In this document: positions 17,665 to 26,343 of the stretch, piece by piece | How positions within the stretch are numbered: position 1 is the first letter of the stretch | How the letters are laid out: each line of letters starts with the position of its first letter | Origin: Lachnoclostridium edouardi | Lineage (GTDB): Bacteria > Bacillota > Clostridia > Lachnospirales > Lachnospiraceae | NCBI RefSeq assembly: GCF_900240245.1 | Contig: NZ_OESQ01000001.1 | Location: 2,783,905 to 2,847,904, forward strand | Length of the DNA: 64,000 nucleotides | Direction: 5' to 3' | The notes under the pieces: generated by a model | What the model saw: only the letters and a program-made list of their open reading frames with translations | Told to the model about the DNA's origin: nothing | Databases searched by the model: none | Position numbers and translations under genes: made by a program

Positions 17665-18378
17665 ATGATACCGTTATTTGATTTACATACACATACAATC
17701 GCCAGCGGCCACGCCTTTAGCACCATAAAAGAAAACGTGACGGAGGCGGCCAAAAAAGGAATGAAGGTTATGGGCACTTCAGACCATTTCTGCGCTATGC
17801 CTGAAACAGCGGGACGTATTTTTTTTACTAATTACAGGGTTCTCCAGAATGAAATAGAGGGAGTCCGGCTGTTAAAGGGAGTAGAAGCTAATATTATGGA
17901 TTTTCGGGGAAAGCTGGACGCAGAAGATCAGGTGCTGGAGAAAATGGACTATGTAATTGCCAGCCTTCACGTGCCCTGTATAAAATCAGGAACTGCAGAA
18001 GAAAATACAAATGCCTTAATAGGGGCCATGAAAAATCCGTATGTTAAAATCATAGGCCATCCCGACGACGACAGATTTCCTTTAGAATATGAAAGACTTG
18101 TAAAAGCCGCAAAAGCGGAAAAAGCAGTATTGGAGGTAAATAATTCTTCCTTCCGCCCTGCTTCCGGCAGACAGAACGCGGAAAAAAATGTATCTGTATT
18201 TTTAGACTTATGCCGGATTTACCACGTGCCGGTGATTCTTGGCAGCGACGCCCATATTTATTATGATGTAGGAGAAATGGATTATGGGTTAAAAGCAATC
18301 AGAGAAAATCATTTTCCGGAGGAGCTGGTAGTTAATTTTCACATGGATCGCCTTTCATGGGTTCTAAATCAAAAATAA
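17665..18378 (+). CDS. PHP-domain phosphoesterase, YcdX-like
   Basis: A 237-residue polymerase-and-histidinol-phosphatase (PHP) hydrolase. Metal-ligand motifs are present in order: DLHTHT near the N-terminus, GTSDHF, a GVEANI Glu, SLHVP, IGHPDDD, and GSDAHI near the C-terminus. These form the trinuclear site used by YcdX-type phosphatases. As the last gene of an importer operon it could remove phosphate from the imported ester. The substrate is unknown. The start follows the ATPase stop by nine bases. Confidence 0.85.
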   Translation: MIPLFDLHTHTIASGHAFSTIKENVTEAAKKGMKVMGTSDHFCAMPETAGRIFFTNYRVLQNEIEGVRLLKGVEANIMDFRGKLDAEDQVLEKMDYVIASLHVPCIKSGTAEENTNALIGAMKNPYVKIIGHPDDDRFPLEYERLVKAAKAEKAVLEVNNSSFRPASGRQNAEKNVSVFLDLCRIYHVPVILGSDAHIYYDVGEMDYGLKAIRENHFPEELVVNFHMDRLSWVLNQK

Positions 18379-18405
18379 CAGAGCTATTTAAGGGAGATCA
18401 GCCCG

Positions 18406-18434
18406 TTGTAAACATATTTGCCCTATGATATAAT
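18406..18434 (+). promoter_or_regulatory. Promoter of the decayed SRAP gene
   Basis: TTGTAA (18406-18411), a 17-bp spacer and TATAAT (18429-18434), followed by CAGGAGG before the ATG at 18468. The promoter appears intact although the gene is not. Confidence 0.65.
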
Positions 18435-18467
18435 GAGAAAATCCGAAAAACAGGAGGACTTATAGCT

Positions 18468-18922
18468 ATGTGCGGCAGATATCATTTCAGCAATACAGTT
18501 TGGGATAAAATAAAAAAGGATTTCAGTCTGTCTTATATACATGACAGAGTGGAGTCCTTTTCCTGTGCAGAAAACTATAACACAGGAGATATTTGTCCCT
18601 CCCAAACAGGAGAAGTGCTGTGCTTAGGAGAAAGAGGAACAGGGCAAAGGATAAAATCACCTTTTTAAGGAAGGACGGCATAGCGCTTTATATAGCTGGT
18701 TTTTACAGCTGGTTTCAGGACAAACCCTGCTTTGTAATACTGACCACAAGGGCCAACAGCTCTATGAAGTCTACCCACAGCCGTATGCCTTTAATTTTGG
18801 AGCCGGACCAGGTAAGGGAATGGCTGGAAAACAATGAGAAAACGAAAGACATATTAAATCAGGAAAGCTGTATGCTGAAAAAAGAGGCAGAGTATGAGCA
18901 GCAGCGTCTGCCTTTTTTCTGA
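18468..18922 (+). pseudogene. SOS response-associated peptidase (SRAP/YedK) with internal deletion
   Basis: The start MCGRYHF, with the catalytic Cys2 of SRAP/HMCES proteins, is intact and runs to a stop at 18668 in one frame. The C-terminal half resumes in another frame from about 18640: AKDKITFLRKDG, LYIAGFYSWF, FVILTTRANSS, the active-site HSRMPLIL, then a normal family end at 18922. The middle is missing, roughly 70 codons by my reckoning from the family. It would hold the conserved Asn-Ala-Arg-Ala-Glu and Gly-Phe-Tyr-Glu-Trp regions. Deletion plus frameshift means no active enzyme. SRAP proteins crosslink to abasic sites in single-stranded DNA. Confidence 0.85.
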
Positions 18923-18971
18923 AACAGTGATTCCGGGGAAATTTTATGTAAAAGAAAGGAAGGAAAACAAC

Positions 18972-19331
18972 ATGTTATTTGTAGAATATCCAAAATGCAG
19001 CACATGCCAGAAGGCAAAAAAATGGTTGACAGGAAAGGGCGCGCAGTTTACTGACCGCCATATTGTAGAGGAGCGGCCTACAGAGGAGGAACTGAAAATG
19101 TGGGCAGAGAAAAGCGGGCTGCCTTTGAAAAAGTTTTTTAATACCAGCGGAATGAAGTATAAAGAGCTGGGGCTTAAAGACAAGCTAAAAGATATGACGG
19201 AGGAAGAGCAGTTTAAGCTGCTGGCCTCTGACGGAATGTTAGTAAAGCGCCCTTTAGTCGTTGGGGACGACTTTGTTTTAACAGGCTTTAAAGAGGCTAA
19301 ATGGGAAGAAAAAATAGGAAAATTGCTTTAA
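18972..19331 (+). CDS. ArsC/Spx-like family protein
   Basis: A 119-residue thioredoxin-fold protein of the arsenate reductase/Spx family. A CSTC motif (Cys9 and Cys12) sits in YPKCSTCQKAKKWL. The family pattern continues with IVEERPT, KKFFNTSGMKYKELGL, and the C-terminal LVKRPLVVGDDFVLTGFKEAKWEE. Many such clostridial proteins lack proven arsenate reductase activity, so a redox or Spx-like regulatory role is equally possible. The start at 18972 follows GGAAGG; the longer frame lacks a ribosome site. Confidence 0.85.
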   Translation: MLFVEYPKCSTCQKAKKWLTGKGAQFTDRHIVEERPTEEELKMWAEKSGLPLKKFFNTSGMKYKELGLKDKLKDMTEEEQFKLLASDGMLVKRPLVVGDDFVLTGFKEAKWEEKIGKLL

Positions 19332-19504
19332 ATCAGTGTAAAAAATGCGTAAAAACCAGGTTGGATTTGTAAAGTTTTTGTGTAATACCTCCAAAAGAGT
19401 GCGGATTTTCCCACAAAAATGCCGGATTGCCTCATGGTAAAGAAGGAAAATATAGGTTATAGTAAACATATGTAACAAAATTCTTAATTTTTAAGGAGGA
19501 ACCT

Positions 19505-20836
19505 ATGAAAAAAGTGTGGAAAAAGCTGGCGGCAGCCGGTATGGCGGCAGCACTTGGGGCAACTGCTCTCACAGGATGCAGCGGCGGAGGCAGCACAAAT
19601 GAACAGCCGGCGGAAAGTGGAGCTGAGACAACAAAAGAGCCTATTGAAATCACATTCTGGCACGTTTATTCAGAGAACTTCGGAGCACCTGTTATTAAGG
19701 AAATGGTGGAGGAATTTAACAACACCCACGACGACATTAAGGTAAAGGAAGTATATAATCCAGACATGTACCCAGGCCTGATGCAGAACCTTCAGGCGGA
19801 AGTAGCGGCAGGAAATCCTCCTTCTATCTGTATGATCGGCTATAACTACATTAAATACTTTGCAGCAAACTTTAATTACATCAGTCCTCAGGATCTGGTT
19901 GACCAGTATGTGCCGGAGGACAAGGATTATCTGAGCACTACCTTTTTAGACAACGTACTTAGTCTGGCTCAGGTAGACGGAGAGCAGATCGGCCTTCCAT
20001 ATTGTATCAGCGCTCCTATTTTGTGCTATAACCCAGACTTATTTCAGCAGGCCGGCTTAGATCCTGAAAAAGGACCGGAGAGCTGGGCAGAGGTACAGGA
20101 GTACGCAAAACAGATTACAGAAAAAACAGGAGAATACGGCTTCTATATGCAGGAATACGCAGACAACTGGGCAGTTCAGGGTCTGTTAGAAAGCAATGGA
20201 GCCAGTATGCTGCAGGATGATAAGGCGGCGTTTGCCACACCAGAAGGCGTAGAAGCATATCAGATTCTGGCAGACATGGTACTGAAGGATAAAAGCGCTC
20301 TCCACATTACTGCTGATGAGGGAATCCAGGCATTCTGCAACGGCAAGGTGGGAATCGCATGTATTTCCAGTGCAAAAATCGGAACTGTTACACAGGCAGC
20401 TCAGTTTGACGTAAAGGGAGCGGCATTCCCTGGATTTGAAGGAAAAGAGAAAAAGCTTCCTACAGGAGGAAACTTCCTTCCTATTACAGCTCAGACAGAA
20501 GAAGAGCAGAAAGCAGCATGGGAATTTATTAAGTTCGTTATGCAGCCGGAATGGCTTGCAAAATGGACTGAGAACACAGGTTATCTGCCTCCAAGACAGG
20601 AAGTAAAAGAGGAAGAAGGACTGAAAGCATATATTGAAGAAAACCAGATGCTGAAAGTTGCATTTGACGAGATGGAAGATCTTCAGCCATGGGCAGCTTA
20701 CCCAGGCGACATGGGAACTCAGGCAGAGCAGCTGCTGGCAGATACAAGGGACAAAATCCTGGATGGAAGCCAGACGCCGGAGGAAGCTCTGAAAGAAGCG
20801 CAGGATACGCTGAATAAGATGTTGGAAGAGCAGTAA
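19505..20836 (+). CDS. Sugar ABC transporter substrate-binding lipoprotein (UgpB-like)
   Basis: A 443-residue family 1 extracellular solute-binding protein. The signal peptide ends in a lipobox LTGC near residue 25. The fold is evident from ITFWHVYSENFGAPVIKEMVEEFN, NLQAEVAAGNPPSICMIG, and the C-terminal AAWEFIKFVMQPEWLAKWTENTGYLPPR. It resembles glycerol-3-phosphate/maltooligosaccharide binding proteins, but the ligand is not deducible. AGGAGG precedes the ATG. A hairpin after the gene suggests higher expression than the downstream permeases. Confidence 0.92.
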   Translation: MKKVWKKLAAAGMAAALGATALTGCSGGGSTNEQPAESGAETTKEPIEITFWHVYSENFGAPVIKEMVEEFNNTHDDIKVKEVYNPDMYPGLMQNLQAEVAAGNPPSICMIGYNYIKYFAANFNYISPQDLVDQYVPEDKDYLSTTFLDNVLSLAQVDGEQIGLPYCISAPILCYNPDLFQQAGLDPEKGPESWAEVQEYAKQITEKTGEYGFYMQEYADNWAVQGLLESNGASMLQDDKAAFATPEGVEAYQILADMVLKDKSALHITADEGIQAFCNGKVGIACISSAKIGTVTQAAQFDVKGAAFPGFEGKEKKLPTGGNFLPITAQTEEEQKAAWEFIKFVMQPEWLAKWTENTGYLPPRQEVKEEEGLKAYIEENQMLKVAFDEMEDLQPWAAYPGDMGTQAEQLLADTRDKILDGSQTPEEALKEAQDTLNKMLEEQ

Positions 20837-20859
20837 GCCGGATCAGAAAATGAAACAGA

Positions 20860-20914
20860 GGCGTTGCAGAATAAGAATCCCATTAAAATGGCGCAATATT
20901 CTGCAGCGCCTTTT
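20860..20914 (+). terminator. Intra-operon hairpin, partial terminator
   Basis: Arms GGCG-t-TGCAGAATA and TATTCTGCA-g-CGCC (ending 20910) are followed by TTTT at 20911-20914. It sits between the binding-protein and permease genes, where a leaky terminator or mRNA-stabilising stem is common. Confidence 0.7.
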
Positions 20915-20958
20915 CGTTTACGCAGACAGCAACAGAAGGAAATGGAAGGAGAAATAAA

Positions 20959-21855
20959 ATGAAAAACTGGAATCAAAAAAGGCGGGATACAGCAATCGCA
21001 TGGCTGTTTGTTTTTCCGGCCACCTTTGCCTTTGTGATTTTTATGTTCTGGCCCCTGGCATATACAGTATATTTAAGCTTTCTGAAGTGGAATATGGTGG
21101 CGCCGGTTAAAAAATTTGTAGGATTTAAAAATTATATTGACATTATTAAGGACAAGGATACAGTTCAGATTGTAGTAAATACTTTACTGTACATCTGCAT
21201 CCTGGTGCTGATAAACTTTGCAGTTCCATATGTACTGGCCTTTGTAAATACATTTGTAATGAAAAAGGGAAAAGGGATTTATAAAACCTTACTGTTTATT
21301 CCCAGCTTAATTTCCCTGGTAGTAGGAGCTATTGTACTGCAGTGGATTTTCAACCCTATTTCCGGACCGATTGCAGGAGTTTTAGGAAAATTTGGCTTGA
21401 CTATGCCTACCTGGTCTAAAACAAAGGGACTTGTAATCTTTGTTATTTCCCTGGCAGCTGTATTAAAAAGCTTTGGATACAACTTCCTGGTGCTGCTTTC
21501 AGGAATGGGAAGCGTGTCAGAGGAGCTGATTGAGGCGGCCAGACTGGAGAAAACGCCGGACCACACAATTTTCAGAAAAATTGTTATGCCTCTTACATCA
21601 TCTACTGCTATTTACGTTTTAATTATCAGTATTGTACAAGGTATGCAGTATGTATTTACTCCAATTAAAGTATTAACACAAGGCGGCCCAAACAACGCCA
21701 GCTCCAATATTATTTACGGAGTATACCAGCAGGGATTTGGATTTTTCAATACCGGAAAAGCGTCGGCCCTGTCTATTATGACTATGGTGATTTTCCTGGT
21801 GCTCCTGTTTTTAGAGTTTAAATATGTAGAGAGAGGGGTTTACTATGAAAACTAG
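20959..21855 (+). CDS. Sugar ABC transporter permease, UgpA/MalF-like
   Basis: A 298-residue inner permease with six predicted membrane helices. The binding-protein-dependent transport motif EEAARLEKTPDHTIFRKIVMP corresponds to the EAA loop that docks the ATPase. The N-terminus (AWLFVFPATFAFVIFMFWPLAYTVYLSF) is typical of UgpA-type subunits. GGAGAAAT precedes the ATG. The end overlaps the next permease gene by 11 bp, so translation is coupled. Confidence 0.92.
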   Translation: MKNWNQKRRDTAIAWLFVFPATFAFVIFMFWPLAYTVYLSFLKWNMVAPVKKFVGFKNYIDIIKDKDTVQIVVNTLLYICILVLINFAVPYVLAFVNTFVMKKGKGIYKTLLFIPSLISLVVGAIVLQWIFNPISGPIAGVLGKFGLTMPTWSKTKGLVIFVISLAAVLKSFGYNFLVLLSGMGSVSEELIEAARLEKTPDHTIFRKIVMPLTSSTAIYVLIISIVQGMQYVFTPIKVLTQGGPNNASSNIIYGVYQQGFGFFNTGKASALSIMTMVIFLVLLFLEFKYVERGVYYEN

Positions 21856-22669
21856 AAAGCGGACAGAAATATTCTGGCATGTAGTGCTGATTATTATTGT
21901 AATCTTATCCCTGTACCCTATTTTCTTTGCAGTGTCCACTTCCTTTAAAACATTGACAGAGGCTTTTAACAGCTCTTCCCTGATTCCAAAGGAATTTACA
22001 ACAGCTGCTTACACCAATGTACTGGAAAAGATTCCATTTGTAAAAATTACGGCAAATACCTTTATTATCGCCTTTGTAGTAACTATTTTTAAGCTGGTTA
22101 CAGGAGTTTTGGCAGCTTACAGCTTTGTATTTTTTAATTACAAGGGAAAAAATGTAATGTATTTCATATTAGTAAGCACAATTTTCATTCCTTTTACAGT
22201 AACTATGATTCCAAACTTTATTACAATTTCAAATATTGGACTGAGGGATAATATTTTTGGCGTGGCCCTGCCTCAGTTGGCAGACGCCACAGGCATATTC
22301 CTGTTAAGACAGCATATGAGAGGAATTCCTAAGTCCCTGGTAGAGGTGGCGAAGCTGGAAAAGGCTTCTCATTTTAACATTCTGCGCACCATAGTAGTTC
22401 CTATGGTAAAGCCGGCGATTTTGTCTATTGGAATTATTTTCTTTATTAATTCCTGGAACGAGTTTGTGTGGCCGTCTTTGATTTTAAAATCCGAAGAAAA
22501 TTACACCTTATCTCTGGCTCTTCAAATGTTTGTCAGCGCAGAGGGAGGTACAGATATTCCTGTGGCTATGGCTATTTCCGTACTTACTATGGCGCTGCCG
22601 TTGGCCATTTACGCAGTATGTCAGAAATATATTATTAACACATTTGCACAGTCAGGCATTAAAGGATAA
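21845..22669 (+). CDS. Sugar ABC transporter permease, UgpE/MalG-like
   Basis: A 274-residue second permease with six predicted helices and the EAA-like loop LVEVAKLEKASHFNILRTIVVPMVKP. The C-terminus IINTFAQSGIKG is the hallmark tail of the CUT1 MalG/UgpE family. GAGAGAGGGG lies upstream within the preceding gene. It pairs with the upstream permease to form the transmembrane channel. Confidence 0.93.
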   Translation: MKTRKRTEIFWHVVLIIIVILSLYPIFFAVSTSFKTLTEAFNSSSLIPKEFTTAAYTNVLEKIPFVKITANTFIIAFVVTIFKLVTGVLAAYSFVFFNYKGKNVMYFILVSTIFIPFTVTMIPNFITISNIGLRDNIFGVALPQLADATGIFLLRQHMRGIPKSLVEVAKLEKASHFNILRTIVVPMVKPAILSIGIIFFINSWNEFVWPSLILKSEENYTLSLALQMFVSAEGGTDIPVAMAISVLTMALPLAIYAVCQKYIINTFAQSGIKG

Positions 22670-22683
22670 AAAGGAGAACTGTT

Positions 22684-23778
22684 ATGGATAGCATTCGTTT
22701 TGAAAATGTAAGCAAATCTTTTGGAAAGACAAAAGTTATAAATAATCTGAACCTGTCAATTGAAAAGGGAGAAAGATTGATTCTTTTAGGCCCCTCCGGC
22801 TGTGGAAAATCTACTATTTTAAGAATGATCAGCGGCCTGGAATCTGTCAGCACAGGAAATCTTTACTTAAATGGAAAGCTGGCCAACAATATAGACAGCG
22901 GCGACAGAGATATTGCCATGGTATTTCAGAATTACGCCTTATATCCTCACATGACCATTGAGGAAAATGTAGGCTACGGCCTGAAAATCCACAAGGAGAA
23001 AAAAGATGTAATTAAGTCCAGAGTGGCGGAGGCCATTGGGATTTTAGGACTGACTGGCCTGGAGGGCAGATATCCAAGAGAGCTGTCCGGCGGCCAGAGA
23101 CAAAGGGTGGCTTTAGCCAGAGCCATTGTAAAGCACTCTGATTTCTTCCTTTTGGACGAGCCTTTATCTAACCTGGACGCCCAGTTAAGAGGGCAGGCCA
23201 GAAAAGAGCTGGTAAAAATCCACGAAATGTACGGACAGACATTTATTTACGTTACTCACGACCAGATTGAGGCTATGACAGTGGGACAGAGAATCGCCTT
23301 AGTCAGCGAAGGGGACCTTCAGATGTTAGATACGCCTCACAACGTTTATCACCGCCCGGCTAATATTTTTGTGGCCAAGTTTATCGGCTCCCCGTCAATG
23401 AACATTATTAATGTAAAATTAGAAGGCAGAGAGCTGGTTTTAGGAGATCAGAAGGTAGAGCTGCCTGAAATGTGGCTGAATCAGATTCAAAAAGAGGAGC
23501 ACTCTCAGTTAAAATTGGGAATCAGGCCTGAAAATGTATTATTTACCAGGGAAAAAACAAAATATTCTATAGAAGTGGACATTAAGTATGTGGAGAACTA
23601 CGGAAACAGAGTAGGCTTTTACACTGAAATTGGAGGAGAGGAAATGATCTCCATTATGCCTGAGGACGAATTTACAGTAGGAGAAAAGGTTTACTGGAAC
23701 ATTCTTCCTGAAAGACTGCATTTCTTTGACGGAAACACTACCCAGTCTGTAGGATATCCAGAGGAAATGGGCAGATAA
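22684..23778 (+). CDS. Sugar ABC transporter ATP-binding protein (UgpC/MsmK-like)
   Basis: A 364-residue CUT1 ATPase. Walker A GPSGCGKST, Q-loop MVFQNYALYPHMT, signature LSGGQRQR, Walker B FFLLDEPLSNLD and YVTHDQIEAMT are all present. A C-terminal MalK-like regulatory domain with SPSMN and GIRPENV follows. It starts 15 bases after the permease with AAGGAG upstream. Many clostridia share one such ATPase among several sugar importers; here it is inside the importer operon. Confidence 0.93.
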   Translation: MDSIRFENVSKSFGKTKVINNLNLSIEKGERLILLGPSGCGKSTILRMISGLESVSTGNLYLNGKLANNIDSGDRDIAMVFQNYALYPHMTIEENVGYGLKIHKEKKDVIKSRVAEAIGILGLTGLEGRYPRELSGGQRQRVALARAIVKHSDFFLLDEPLSNLDAQLRGQARKELVKIHEMYGQTFIYVTHDQIEAMTVGQRIALVSEGDLQMLDTPHNVYHRPANIFVAKFIGSPSMNIINVKLEGRELVLGDQKVELPEMWLNQIQKEEHSQLKLGIRPENVLFTREKTKYSIEVDIKYVENYGNRVGFYTEIGGEEMISIMPEDEFTVGEKVYWNILPERLHFFDGNTTQSVGYPEEMGR

Positions 23779-23818
23779 ATAAGGGACAAAGTTGGATTTT
23801 AAGAAAGAAGGAAAGCGC

Positions 23819-24616
23819 ATGAGCATTTTTGTCAGTTCCCTGATTAAGGGATTTCCCCAGATGGAGGAAATTGCACATTGGGTGAATAAAAAAGAGGACA
23901 GAAATTTAGGGGTGGAGCTGATTGCATTTACCCACGATAAAGAGTATTGGGACAGATTAAACCGTCTGCTTCCGGAAATGAGATGCCCTCTTACTTTTCA
24001 CGGCCCTTATATTGGGGTGGAAGGCACAAGTGAAAAAGGCACAAAAGAGTACGATCACCTTTTGGACAGCTATAAAAGAGTAAGCAGCCTGGCGGCAGAA
24101 TATAAAGTGAATCACATTGTATTCCACTATACCCAAAAAGGGGTGCTGCCGGAGAATAAGGAAAGGGTGAAGGAAGTCAGCCTGGAAAATATCAGAACGA
24201 TTCTGGATATTGGAAGACAGTACGGGGCGGAAATTGTGGTGGAAAACCTGCCTCTGCCTCCAAGTGGTATGCCTTTGTACACCAACGAAGAGTACATGGA
24301 GCTGTATCAGCAGTTTCCTGATATGCCGGGAATTATTGATATGGGCCATGCCTGCCTGACAGGATTAAACTTAGAGCAGCTGTTAAAGGCTGAGAAAAGC
24401 AGGATTCATGCCTACCATTTCCACAATAATGACGGCAAAAAGGACTGCCACAACGGAATTCACAATGGGATAATAGATTATTCTAAATTTGCCGCTTTAT
24501 TTAAAACATATACTAAAAGCGCCAGAATCGTGCTGGAGTACGAGCCTCACGCCTGGGTTTCAGAGGAAAGCCTACAGGAGGATATTGACTTTGTTAACAA
24601 ATTGTACTTTCTTTAG
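23819..24616 (+). CDS. Sugar phosphate isomerase/epimerase-like TIM-barrel protein
   Basis: A 265-residue AP-endonuclease-2-superfamily barrel. Visible ligand-bearing strand ends are LTFHGPYIGVEG, HIVFHYTQ, IVVENLPLPPSG, GIIDMGHACL, HAYHFHNNDG and IVLEYEPHAW. The His/Glu/Asp set fits a divalent metal site. Reaction unknown. The start at 23819 is preferred because GAAGGAAAG lies upstream. Together with the importer and the following sensor genes it suggests uptake and first-step metabolism of one ligand. Confidence 0.83.
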   Translation: MSIFVSSLIKGFPQMEEIAHWVNKKEDRNLGVELIAFTHDKEYWDRLNRLLPEMRCPLTFHGPYIGVEGTSEKGTKEYDHLLDSYKRVSSLAAEYKVNHIVFHYTQKGVLPENKERVKEVSLENIRTILDIGRQYGAEIVVENLPLPPSGMPLYTNEEYMELYQQFPDMPGIIDMGHACLTGLNLEQLLKAEKSRIHAYHFHNNDGKKDCHNGIHNGIIDYSKFAALFKTYTKSARIVLEYEPHAWVSEESLQEDIDFVNKLYFL

Positions 24617-24651
24617 AAGTTTGGTACAATAACTCAGGGTGAAAAGTCTAA

Positions 24652-26343
24652 GTGAAAAGAAAATATTTTAAACGATTATTTATTGCATTTTTATTTGCTG
24701 CAATTTTCCCTATTTGTCTTTGCGTTATTGCCATTTCTATTGGAAATTACAGAATGTCCAGAGAGCGGTACAGCAGCAAAGCCAGAGATTTAGCGGCGGT
24801 CAGCTCCGGCAATGTGGAGAAGCTGATGGAGGAGTACAGTCAGGTTTTAGACAGTCTTTCTTCAGATTCTGCGGTGGCCCGGTATATGGCCGGGGATCAG
24901 GATATGGACCCGGAGGAGCTGTTAAAGCCTTTGCAGACAGGCAGAGACAACAGAATCCGCCTTCATATTGTACGGCTGAAGGATATGAAAATCTATCCGG
25001 GAGCGGCCACCTCCCTGTACCAGCCGTCTATTTATTATGGATGGGGAGTTATAGACAGAATGAACAGGTTTCCCGGAGAAATGGCCATATTTCCCAACTG
25101 CACTGCCAAAGGAGAGGGGTATAGTATCTGCCTGAATCTGGGCAAGGCTGTTATGGGGAAGGACGGAAGCATTACAGGGTATATTGTTTTAGATCTGTAC
25201 AGGGATACTTTTTTTAATGCTGTGAGAAATGTGGAGGACGGAGAAATTGCCTTTACTGTGGCTGACAGAGAAGGCCGGGTGATTCTGGACACTACAGGAC
25301 AGTTTGAAGAGGGGAAAACCGCCGGGGAAACAGAAGCTCTGAAAGGGTATATTTTAGAGCAGAAAAGCGATTCCTATGGACTGCAGCTGAATGCATACTA
25401 TAATATTTCTGACTTTTATGAAAGTACCAGAATGCTTTTAACAGTCACGGCAATAGTATTTACAGTGACAGTTACCATCAGCTTTATTTTAGCCCGTATT
25501 TTTGCCAACAGAATGTACCGCCCCATTGACACTCTTGTAAAGTCTATGAATGATGTGACTGAGGGAAAGCTGGATATTAAAATTGATATTCATAAACATG
25601 ACAGTGATGAAATGAAGCTGGTAAGCTCTGTGTTTAACTGGATGATTAACAGAATTCACATGCTGATCGAGGACGCGAAAGAAGAAAGCGAGAGGAAGAA
25701 AAACGCCCAGCTAAAGGCTTTGCAGGCCCAGATCAGCCCTCATTTTCTTTACAATATGTTAAACGAGATTAAGGCTCTGGCAAAGCTGGGCAGAACTGAG
25801 GATATTGCAGAATTTGTGATTCATCTGGGAAAGCTGTTAAGGAGAAGCATTACTTTTCAGGACGATTTTGTTTTGCTGAGAGATGATCTGAAATTTGTAG
25901 ATGATTACGTCCGCCTGCAGCAGATCAGGTACGATCAGTTATTTGCTGTAAATATTTCCATGGACGAGGACGTGCTGGACTGCCGCATTCCAAACCTGGT
26001 GATTCAGCCTTTGGCGGAAAACGCCATTATCCACGGATTTACAGCCGACAGGGACGACTATATTTTAAGCATTCGAGGCTATAGGGACAAGGACAATCTT
26101 CACATAGAAATTTATGATAACGGAATCGGCGTAGAAAAGGAATATCTGAAGTATATTAACAATGTGGAAAAGGGCGTGGGAATATACGGAGGCTTAGGAG
26201 TGGAAAATGTGCAGAAAAGATTGGTTCTGATTTACGGGATGCAGTACGGCCTAAAAATGGAAAGTGAAAAGGGCAGGTATACAAAGGTAATTATTACTTT
26301 GCCTTATAATGTGGAATGTAATGAAGAAGAAAACCATAATTAA
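24652..26343 (+). CDS. YesM/LytS-type sensor histidine kinase
   Basis: A 563-residue membrane kinase. TM1 lies at about 8-30, an extracellular sensor region at about 31-260, TM2 at about 262-285, and HAMP follows (YRPIDTLVKSMNDVTEG). The His_kinase domain has phosphoacceptor His364 in QISPHFLYNMLNEI. The HATPase domain has NLVIQPLAENAIIHG and DNGIGV. The start is GTG at 24652, with a weak AGGGTG upstream. The response regulator lies two genes downstream, separated by a binding-protein-like gene. Confidence 0.92.
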   Translation: MKRKYFKRLFIAFLFAAIFPICLCVIAISIGNYRMSRERYSSKARDLAAVSSGNVEKLMEEYSQVLDSLSSDSAVARYMAGDQDMDPEELLKPLQTGRDNRIRLHIVRLKDMKIYPGAATSLYQPSIYYGWGVIDRMNRFPGEMAIFPNCTAKGEGYSICLNLGKAVMGKDGSITGYIVLDLYRDTFFNAVRNVEDGEIAFTVADREGRVILDTTGQFEEGKTAGETEALKGYILEQKSDSYGLQLNAYYNISDFYESTRMLLTVTAIVFTVTVTISFILARIFANRMYRPIDTLVKSMNDVTEGKLDIKIDIHKHDSDEMKLVSSVFNWMINRIHMLIEDAKEESERKKNAQLKALQAQISPHFLYNMLNEIKALAKLGRTEDIAEFVIHLGKLLRRSITFQDDFVLLRDDLKFVDDYVRLQQIRYDQLFAVNISMDEDVLDCRIPNLVIQPLAENAIIHGFTADRDDYILSIRGYRDKDNLHIEIYDNGIGVEKEYLKYINNVEKGVGIYGGLGVENVQKRLVLIYGMQYGLKMESEKGRYTKVIITLPYNVECNEEENHN

